Below are positions 1-5,783 of a DNA stretch of 29,629 nt, in pieces (within the stretch, counting starts at the first letter, position 1; each line of letters begins with the position of its first letter). The stretch comes from JBCBJZ01 sp038522635 (GTDB lineage Bacteria; Pseudomonadota; Alphaproteobacteria; Rhizobiales; Hyphomicrobiaceae). The position numbers and the translations under genes are program-made. The stretch lies in the NCBI GenBank assembly GCA_038522635.1, contig JBCBJZ010000025.1:1-29629 (forward strand), given 5' to 3'. The notes beneath the pieces are model-generated. The model was given only the letters and a program-made list of their open reading frames with translations, ran no database searches and was not told the DNA's origin.

Positions 1-257
1 TCCCCAGATACCACCGCGGCAAGATGGAAGATCACGTCCGGGCGCGAAGCGATGAGGCGCGCTGCTTCGCCCGCGGCGGGCAAATCGCCAGTGGCACGTT
101 CAACCTTGAAGGTGGCGCTCGCCGGCGCGCGCGGTTCAATCACATCGTAAAGCGTTAGCGTCTCGATGCCGGTATCGCCGATCGCACCATCGTTTGCCAA
201 GCGCTCTGCCAGCTTGCGCCCGACCATCCCTGCGGCACCGATGATAAGGACGTGCAT
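1..257 (-). CDS. denD: NAD-dependent epimerase/dehydratase, D-erythronate dehydrogenase-like (3' end cut by window edge)
   Basis: The minus strand from the ATG at 257 reads MHVLIIGAAGMVGRKLAERL, which holds a Rossmann dinucleotide-binding motif (GAAGMVG) at residues 7-13. It continues to a segment ending in DVIFHLAAVVSG at the window edge. The sugar-nucleotide-epimerase-type SDR fold and the early wording match the DenD subgroup, which oxidises D-erythronate to 2-keto-D-erythronate with NAD. Only about 85 N-terminal residues are visible. The catalytic YxxxK is outside the window, so substrate is inferred from N-terminal resemblance only. It lies 128 bp downstream of dapD on the same strand, with a hairpin and a small tandem repeat between them, so co-transcription is possible but not shown. 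Confidence 0.8.
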   Translation of the reverse strand, partial: MHVLIIGAAGMVGRKLAERLANDGAIGDTGIETLTLYDVIEPRAPASATFKVERATGDLPAAGEAARLIASRPDVIFHLAAVVSG

Positions 258-325
258 CGTTTTGCTCTCCGTGAGTGGCGCGCCACCGGCACGCGCGAAG
301 CTCTGTCTGGCCCAATTGCCGGCCC

Positions 326-361
326 GTGTGCCGATCAGTGTGCCGATCAGTGTGCCGACCT
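326..361. repeat. Three tandem copies of a 12-bp unit
   Basis: GTGTGCCGATCA occurs at 326-337 and 338-349, followed by a third copy with changes at its end at 350-361. It lies between dapD and the denD-like gene, upstream of the latter. It may be a slipped-strand microsatellite or a leader element. No function is evident. Confidence 0.8.
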
Positions 362-365
362 GTAT

Positions 366-385
366 GCCCGCTTTCGCGCGCGGGC
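366..385 (-). terminator. Hairpin directly after the dapD stop codon
   Basis: GCCCGC at 366-371 pairs with GCGGGC at 380-385. On the minus strand the loop contains GAAA. The hairpin begins at the base next to the dapD stop. There is no run of U after it, so it is a weak or factor-assisted terminator candidate, or a 3'-end stabiliser. Confidence 0.4.
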
Positions 386-1249
386 TCAGTCGCGCAGCAG
401 ATCGTTGATGCTGGTCTTGGAGCGGGTTTGCGCATCCACCGTCTTCACGATCACGGCGCACGACAACTGCGGGCCCCAGTTCTCGCCCGGCAGGTTCTTG
501 CTGGGCATCGAACCCGGAACCACCACCGCATAGGGCGGCACGCGGCCCACGTGCGTTTCCCCCGTCTGTCGGTCCACGATCTTGGTCGACGCTGAAATGA
601 ACACGCCCATCGAAAGCACCGCGCCCTCGCCGACGATCACGCCTTCCACGACTTCAGAGCGCGCGCCGATGAAGCAGTTGTCTTCGATGATCACGGGGTT
701 GGCCTGCAGCGGTTCCAGCACGCCGCCGATGCCGACGCCGCCCGACAGGTGCACGTTCTTGCCGATCTGCGCGCAGCTGCCGACGGTGGCCCAGGTGTCG
801 ACCATGCTGCCGCTATCGACGTAGGCGCCCAGGTTCACGAATGATGGCATCAGCACCACGCCCGGCGCGATGTAGGCGGAGCGGCGCACCACGCAGTTCG
901 GCACCGCACGGAACCCCGCGGCCTGGAAGTCGCCTGCGCTCATGCCATCGAACTTCGAGGGCACCTTGTCCCACCAGTGCGATCCGCCAGGCCCACCGGC
1001 GATGGTGGTCATATCGTTCAGCCGGAACGACAGCAGCACAGCTTTCTTGAGCCACTGGTGGACCTGCCAGGTGCCATCGATCTTTTCAGCGACCCTCTGG
1101 GCGCCCGCATCGAGCATGGCAAGCGCCGTTTCAACGGCGTCGCGCGTTTCGCCCATGGTTGCCGATGAGATCTCGTCGCGCGCATCCCAGGCGGCCTCGA
1201 TCACGGGCTGAAGCTGGGCTGGCGTGGCGGTGGACGTTGCGGCGGTCAT
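386..1249 (-). CDS. dapD: 2,3,4,5-tetrahydropyridine-2,6-dicarboxylate N-succinyltransferase
   Basis: DapD transfers succinyl from succinyl-CoA to tetrahydrodipicolinate in the succinylase branch of lysine and meso-diaminopimelate synthesis. It is a cytoplasmic trimer. The 287-residue product shows the N-terminal helical domain and then the left-handed beta-helix hexapeptide region from about residue 110 to 230 (for example SAYIAPGVVLMPSFVNLGAY, SMVDTWATVGSCAQIG, IIEDNCFIGARSEVVEGV). It ends with a C-terminal part containing PPYAVVVPGSMPSKN. Length fits the family. The reading frame extends upstream to 1396, but the ATG at 1249 has a GGAG ten bases before it and begins at the usual DapD N-terminus, so I use that start. 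dapE, often next to dapD, is not present here. Confidence 0.97.
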   Translation of the reverse strand: MTAATSTATPAQLQPVIEAAWDARDEISSATMGETRDAVETALAMLDAGAQRVAEKIDGTWQVHQWLKKAVLLSFRLNDMTTIAGGPGGSHWWDKVPSKFDGMSAGDFQAAGFRAVPNCVVRRSAYIAPGVVLMPSFVNLGAYVDSGSMVDTWATVGSCAQIGKNVHLSGGVGIGGVLEPLQANPVIIEDNCFIGARSEVVEGVIVGEGAVLSMGVFISASTKIVDRQTGETHVGRVPPYAVVVPGSMPSKNLPGENWGPQLSCAVIVKTVDAQTRSKTSINDLLRD

Positions 1250-1419
1250 GGTGGCGGGAACTCCAAAGGGCTCAGGGGTCTGGTGCGCGCATCGATGCCG
1301 ACGGGAGCGTTCATCGTCCGCACGGTTGCGTTTTCGCGCCCAGTTGTGGCGTGTGGAGGCTGGCGGTGTCAATTCGCGCGACAGCTTCGATGGCATCGGT
1401 TACCACCTGTGCTTGACTC

Positions 1420-1477
1420 GATCATCGGGCGATCGATCGGGATCATCAGGTGAGCCCGAGATCGCCCAAAGATGATC
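1420..1477. repeat. Family B palindromic repeat, copy B1
   Basis: A nested palindrome. GATCATC (1420-1426) pairs with GATGATC (1471-1477). Inside, GGGCGAT pairs with ATCGCCC, leaving an AAA bulge on the right. Further in, TCGGG pairs with CCCGA. About 60 bp matching this closely, in reverse complement, occurs at 18808-18867. It lies in the divergent spacer between dapD and the thioesterase gene. See the findings for the comparison. Confidence 0.8.
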
Positions 1478-1506
1478 TCATCGCTTCCCCAGGTCGTGAG
1501 CTGCCC

Positions 1507-1959
1507 ATGCCCGCATTGCCTCCGGTCGACAACCGCTTTGCAAGCGGCTTTCGCTCTCTTGTGGGCTACGAGACCATCGCGTGGCGCGACGGCTATGCTG
1601 AGATTGCGCTGACCATCGGGCCGCAGCACCTTAACTCGATCGCGATCGTCCATGGCGGCGTGTATGTCACCATCCTCGATGCCGTCCTCGGCCATGCGGC
1701 CTGCTGGTGCGACACCCCCGGGCATGTGCGCGCCTCAGTCACGGTTTCACTGACAACCTCGTTTCTGAAAGGTGCGCGTGAGGGCATGCGGCTGGTGGCG
1801 CGCGGCCGGCTGATCGGCGTCAACGACCGCATGGCGACCTGCGCTGGCGACATCGTGGACCCGGCTGGAACTTTATGTGCAACCGGGCAGGGTAGTTTCC
1901 GCTACCTCCCCGGTTCGCAAGCTGCCGAAGGCTTTCCCGGCGCTCCCAAACAACGCTGA
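1507..1959 (+). CDS. PaaI-family hotdog thioesterase
   Basis: A 150-residue single hotdog-domain protein. The core stretch LNSIAIVHGGVYVTILDAVL contains the HGG of the hotdog helix followed by the conserved Asp of PaaI-type acyl-CoA thioesterases. The later VTVSLTTSFLKGAREG is the typical beta strand after it. Such enzymes hydrolyse short or aromatic acyl-CoA thioesters in the cytoplasm, usually as tetramers. The exact substrate cannot be read from sequence. An in-frame GTG at 1450 lies inside a palindromic repeat and has no good ribosome-binding site, so I prefer the ATG at 1507. It is followed by another plus-strand gene 120 bp downstream and may share its transcript. Confidence 0.85.
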   Translation: MPALPPVDNRFASGFRSLVGYETIAWRDGYAEIALTIGPQHLNSIAIVHGGVYVTILDAVLGHAACWCDTPGHVRASVTVSLTTSFLKGAREGMRLVARGRLIGVNDRMATCAGDIVDPAGTLCATGQGSFRYLPGSQAAEGFPGAPKQR

Positions 1960-2078
1960 CTTGTTCTGCGCGGCGTGTTCGACTATTGTCACTCTTGATC
2001 GACATGAATAGCTGTCAGCTTAAGCTGACGACAAGCGGGTGCGTCCATCCTCTAGGGCTGGCGCCGATCGGATCAAGT

Positions 2079-2498
2079 ATGGTGGCCAGGCAGGTCGATA
2101 CCGATATACGGGCCGCGAACGAGCAGTTCTACGACGCCTTTCGTAACGGCGACTTTCCGTTGATGGACGCCCTGTGGTCGCGCCGCCGGAAAGTCAGCGT
2201 GCTGCATCCTGAATGGATTGCCATTGAGGGCCGCGATGACGTCATGGCGTCGTGGTACCAGGTGCTTGTGCTGTCGGAGCCGCCCAACGTGCGCCCGCGC
2301 CACGTATCGATCATCCGCTCGCGCAAGATGGCCATGGTGGTTTGCACCGAAGAGGTCGATCTCGGCGAGATGGTGGCGACGAACGTCTTCGTGCAAGAAG
2401 AGGGCATGTGGCTTCTGGTGCACCATCAAGCGACGCCCTTGCCCTCCGAGAGCGATGAGACCACCGAGGATGGCGACGGCGAAGCGGACGAGATGTGA
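2079..2498 (+). CDS. NTF2/SnoaL-like (ketosteroid isomerase fold) protein
   Basis: A 139-residue protein. Its N-terminus (DIRAANEQFYDAFRNGDFPL, then MDALW) and the later VSVLHPEWIAIEGRDDVMAS, VVCTEEV and WLLVHHQATPL segments match the NTF2-like DUF4440/SnoaL_3 pattern. These small proteins are cone-shaped and may bind a ligand or catalyse an isomerase-like step. No specific function can be named. The C-terminus is an acidic tail (SESDETTEDGDGEADEM). The frame opens at 1986, but homology-like sequence begins only after the ATG at 2079, whose ribosome-binding site is weak. It converges on the TPR gene ending at 2656, with a palindromic repeat between them. Confidence 0.75.
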   Translation: MVARQVDTDIRAANEQFYDAFRNGDFPLMDALWSRRRKVSVLHPEWIAIEGRDDVMASWYQVLVLSEPPNVRPRHVSIIRSRKMAMVVCTEEVDLGEMVATNVFVQEEGMWLLVHHQATPLPSESDETTEDGDGEADEM

Positions 2499-2504
2499 GC
2501 GCCT

Positions 2505-2552
2505 TAGAGTTGGTTCGCTTCAGGTGATTCCACCTGAGGCGGATGAACTCTA
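2505..2552. repeat. Family A palindromic repeat, copy A1 (possible bidirectional terminator)
   Basis: Two 22-bp arms flank the loop ATTC: TAGAGTTGGTTCGCTTCAGGTG and its near-complement. By my count 18 of 22 positions pair. It starts 6 bp after the stop of the NTF2-like gene and sits between two convergent genes. There is no T-run, so a pure intrinsic terminator is uncertain. The right arm recurs at 5245-5267 and, more loosely, in the 11571-11722 triplet. Confidence 0.85.
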
Positions 2553-2655
2553 GCTTATGGTCTGTGACAATCGGGCGTTGCGCCGTGATCACGATGGTTG
2601 AGCCCGATCACTCAGGCGCCGTCGTTCGAAGTCTGCAGTCGTTGCTTACTTCAGT

Positions 2656-3609
2656 TCAGCAATCCACTTTGAAGCACGCCTTCAAGGCCGCCTCGACGGT
2701 GGCATCGAAGGCGCCTTGCGGTTGGCCCTTCAGCAGCTCAGCTTTGATCAGCTTCACCCGCAGAGCCGTTATGAGCGGGGCGCCAAACACCTCAGTTGCC
2801 TGCCGCCAGGCGCTGACGGCTTCATCGTAGCGCTTCTGGTCGAGGTATTGCGCAGCCAGATTACGATAGGCATCGAGCTGGCGTGGTTTCAGCTTGATCG
2901 CCGCTTCGCAATCGGCCTTGGCCAGCGCGAACGCCTTCAGGCGGCGATGCGCCACGCAGCGGTCGTTGTAGGCCACTGCGAAATCCGGCTTCAGTTTTAA
3001 GGTGTCCGCATACGCAGCGACCGCGTCCCGATTGCGCTGCAGCGCGACAAGCGTGCGCGCCCGATTGTAGGCGAAGCGGAAGGAGCGTGGCTTCAACACC
3101 CGCAAACGATCGTAATCGGCCAACGCCTGTTGGTGGCGGCCCTGGCTTCCCAGGATGACGGCGCGCGTTGCCAGCGCGAAATCGTTGCGCGGCATGGCCG
3201 TGATCACAGCGTTGGCATCCGCAAGCCCGGCCTTGAAGGCGCGCAGCCGCATATGGGCGTACGCCCGCATGGACCGCGCCCGAAGCCGCATTTTGGCGTC
3301 CAGCGCCAGGTCGTCCACGACCGCTGTGCAGGTCTGAATCATGGCCGGGAACGCGGTCGCGTCCCAACAGGCCTGAGGCGAACTGGCGGCGGCAGGCGTT
3401 GGGGTCGGTTGAGCGGCGGATGGCGCGGCCGGCTGCTCGGCGAGGGCCGGCATCCCGCCACCGGGCGCAGCGAGGGCCAGCGTCAGTGCCAGCGCCGCCA
3501 TCGCCGTCCTGGTGCCGGGTCTGTTGGCCGACCTATGGCGCAGCTTGAGGGCAACCCTGGGCTGCGGCGCCGTGATCGGCACGCTGACGCGCCTCAGCAG
3601 TCTCAGCAT
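2656..3609 (-). CDS. Secreted TPR protein with paired cysteines (downstream member of a tandem pair)
   Basis: A 317-residue protein with a long basic N-terminus and a hydrophobic segment at about residues 36-50 ending in MPALAEQ. This suggests export to the periplasm, followed by an Ala/Pro linker. TPR units occupy roughly residues 105-275. C81 and C94 are 13 apart, C218 and C234 are 16 apart (TPR positions 8 and 24), and the tail ends in C312 and C317. The same spacings occur in the upstream neighbour. The final GQPQGAFDATVEAALKAC resembles the end of a peptidoglycan-binding module. The chosen ATG at 3609 overlaps the upstream stop by seven bases and follows a GGTGAG, so translation is probably coupled. 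An ATG at 3627 is also in frame. Role unknown; binding of an envelope partner is an inference. Confidence 0.8.
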   Translation of the reverse strand: MLRLLRRVSVPITAPQPRVALKLRHRSANRPGTRTAMAALALTLALAAPGGGMPALAEQPAAPSAAQPTPTPAAASSPQACWDATAFPAMIQTCTAVVDDLALDAKMRLRARSMRAYAHMRLRAFKAGLADANAVITAMPRNDFALATRAVILGSQGRHQQALADYDRLRVLKPRSFRFAYNRARTLVALQRNRDAVAAYADTLKLKPDFAVAYNDRCVAHRRLKAFALAKADCEAAIKLKPRQLDAYRNLAAQYLDQKRYDEAVSAWRQATEVFGAPLITALRVKLIKAELLKGQPQGAFDATVEAALKACFKVDC

Positions 3610-5147
3610 GAGGGGCTCACCATGCATGCACGCAACGCCGTCTTCGTCGCCTGGTCGAAGACCCCGTTGATGGGGCCGTTGTAAACCGCTTTGCCCTTCA
3701 TGTAGCGCTGCATGCCGCGGATCGTCTTTGCGCCACCGAATTTAAACGCCATGGCAAAGTCATCGTAGGCTTGATCGAAATTGCCTTGGCTTTCATGGGA
3801 AATGCCACGGTTCTGGTAGGCGCTTGTGAACTTTGGGCGGTGCTTGATCGCGGCCGTATAATCCCTGATTGCTTCGTCGTGGCGGTTGCTGCGGCGATAG
3901 GCATTACCGCGGTTATAGAGCGCGTTGGCGTATCCGGGGCGCAATTGGATCGCTTTGGTGCAGTCTTTGATCGCATTATCGTGTTGGCGTAGCGAATTAT
4001 ACGCATCGCAGCGGTTCGAATAGGCCAGCGCGTATTTGGGCGATATTTCAATGGCCTTGGTGTAGTCGTTCACCGCGTTCTGAAACTGCTTCAGGTTCAT
4101 GTAGGTGACGCCACGGTTGACGAGCGCAGCACGAAACCGTGGTGAGGCCTCCAGTGCCTTCGTGTAGTCGGCCACGGCGTTGTTGTTGTTGCCTTGCAGC
4201 CGCTTCGCGTTGCCGCGGTAGTAAAAGGCGTTGGCGTAGCGCGGGCGAATGGAGATCGCGCTGTTGCACGCTTCGATGGCCTGGCCGAACTGGCGCATGG
4301 AATTAAGCGTGTTGCATTTGTTGGCGTGAGCGATGGCGAAACGCGGGTTGATGCGGATCGCCTGATTGTAATCCTCAAGCGCCTTCTTCGGCTTGCCGAT
4401 GTCGAAATGACTGATGCCGCGGTTGTTGTACGCGTTCGCGAAATTCTTTTTGTAGCCGATCGCGCGGGTGTAATCAATAATCGCTAGCTTCAGGAGGTTC
4501 TTGTCACGAAAAGCGTTGCCGCGATTGTAATAGGCATTGCCGTAGTCGCGTTTAATCATCATCGCGTGTGTGCAGTTCTCAATCGCCTCATCGTTTTTGC
4601 CCTGGTCATTCAACAAAGAGCAGCGGTTGTTGTAGGCTTTGAAATTCTTAGGCTCCAGTTTCAGGACTTGATTGTAGTCAGCGAGGGCCTTCTTGCTCAT
4701 TTTGAGGTTAGCGTGAATAATGCCGCGGTTGAGGTAGGCCGCTGTATACTTCGGTGCGAATTCGATCGCTTTTGTATAATCGGCAAGGGCCAGTTTCAGT
4801 TTGCCTTTGCGATCGTGGGCGTAACCGCGGTTGTAATACGCTTTGGCGAAGCGCGGCAGCAATGAGATCGCGATGTTGTAGTCGGCCAGCGCCTTTTCGT
4901 AAGCGCCTTTGCTTTCATAGCCGTTGCCGCGGTTCATGAAGGCGTTGGCCAGCTGGTTCTGCGTCACCCCCGTGCTCTCGATCACCTTCGTGCAGCCGCG
5001 GATCTGGCGTTCGAAATCACGGCCCTGGTCACAGTCGGTGAACTTGTCGGCGTGGGCCGGGCCGGCGGCCAGCAGCGAAGCGAGCGCGAACGCCGTGATG
5101 CCGCTCGAAAGGGCCGGGGCGGACGGGGCGGTGATGGGCGTGGACAT
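3603..5147 (-). CDS. Secreted protein of twelve TPRs with a C-terminal peptidoglycan-binding-like tail
   Basis: A 514-residue protein. Residues 15-33 form a signal peptide ending AGPAHA. Twelve uninterrupted 34-residue TPRs run from about 68 to 475. Repeats 4, 7 and 10 each replace the Gly of position 8 by Cys and carry Cys at position 24 (C176/C192, C278/C294, C380/C396), giving a 102-residue super-repeat. A pair C39/C52 sits before the first TPR. The tail (residues 476-514) contains YNGPINGVFDQATKTALRAC, like half of a PG_binding_1 domain, and ends with C508 and C514. Export plus regular cysteine pairs suggests intra-repeat disulfides in the periplasm; this is an inference. It overlaps the start of the second TPR gene, forming a two-gene operon. 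A partial family A repeat lies 55 bp upstream. Confidence 0.87.
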   Translation of the reverse strand: MSTPITAPSAPALSSGITAFALASLLAAGPAHADKFTDCDQGRDFERQIRGCTKVIESTGVTQNQLANAFMNRGNGYESKGAYEKALADYNIAISLLPRFAKAYYNRGYAHDRKGKLKLALADYTKAIEFAPKYTAAYLNRGIIHANLKMSKKALADYNQVLKLEPKNFKAYNNRCSLLNDQGKNDEAIENCTHAMMIKRDYGNAYYNRGNAFRDKNLLKLAIIDYTRAIGYKKNFANAYNNRGISHFDIGKPKKALEDYNQAIRINPRFAIAHANKCNTLNSMRQFGQAIEACNSAISIRPRYANAFYYRGNAKRLQGNNNNAVADYTKALEASPRFRAALVNRGVTYMNLKQFQNAVNDYTKAIEISPKYALAYSNRCDAYNSLRQHDNAIKDCTKAIQLRPGYANALYNRGNAYRRSNRHDEAIRDYTAAIKHRPKFTSAYQNRGISHESQGNFDQAYDDFAMAFKFGGAKTIRGMQRYMKGKAVYNGPINGVFDQATKTALRACMVSPSC

Positions 5148-5201
5148 CGCAGGTGGTCTCCCTCAAGCGCTTCAGGGGCGTCGTCGTCGAAAAATGACTG
5201 C

Positions 5202-5274
5202 GCCTCAAGTCAAAAATCTTCGCGTGCGCACGGCGCGACAGGCGATTCCACCTGATGCAGATGAACTTTGAGGC
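5202..5274. repeat. Family A repeat, partial copy A2
   Basis: The ends GCCTCAA (5202-5208) and TTGAGGC (5268-5274) are exact inverted repeats. The right half, including GATTCCACCTGATGCAGATG followed by AACT, matches the right arm of copy A1 with only a few differences. The left half has diverged and holds its own small hairpin around GTGCGCAC (5224-5231). It lies just upstream of the 514-residue TPR gene, in its likely promoter or leader region. Confidence 0.65.
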
Positions 5275-5572
5275 AGCCGGCACAGCGTGCGAAAGCGTTC
5301 AAACAACGGCCGGAGAACAAGCGTTCATGCGGCTCGATGCCGGCCCGCGTCCGTTTTCTTCGGTTTTAGAAATAGGATGGAAACGCCAGTCAGTTCAAGC
5401 GCATGGCCTTCGCGATTGACGCACCCGTGATGGCAGCCGACGGGCATTCTGCGCGTAGGCGCGATCAGCTTGAGCGTGTACAGGCTCGCAAGGGTGACTG
5501 ACTTGCGGGGACGGCTCGAGGCGCCCAGTTTTGCGGGCCATCTGCAAGAGCCGGCTTGAGGTAAGATGGGCG
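5275..5572. other. Non-coding spacer between tRNA-Thr and the TPR operon
   Basis: I see no supported gene here. Short open frames in this stretch have no recognisable product. It would contain the 3' flank of the tRNA (minus strand) and upstream sequence of the TPR operon. No clear terminator or promoter could be picked out by eye. Confidence 0.5.
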
Positions 5573-5648
5573 TGGTGCCGCCTGCGTGACTTGAACACGC
5601 GACCTCCGCATTACGAATGCGATGCTCTACCAGCTGAGCTAAGGCGGC
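5573..5648 (-). tRNA. tRNA-Thr (anticodon CGT)
   Basis: The minus strand folds into a full cloverleaf. The acceptor arm GCCGCCT pairs with AGGCGGC. The D arm is GCTCAGCTGGTAGAGC, and the anticodon stem TCGCA/TGCGG carries the loop TTCGTAA with anticodon CGT. The T arm GCGTG-TTCAAGT-CACGC is followed by discriminator A and an encoded CCA. It reads ACG threonine codons. No tRNA gene is adjacent. Confidence 0.96.
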
Positions 5649-5783
5649 CCGAGGGTGAACCCCGATATCAGCGCTGTCTCTTAGTGAGGTTCGCGCGCCA
5701 TGGCAACTCCCGCGCGAACGCCCGCCCGGATAACACCGACCTTTCGGCAACAAGCGACCCTCGTAAACCGGCGGGCGAACGTT

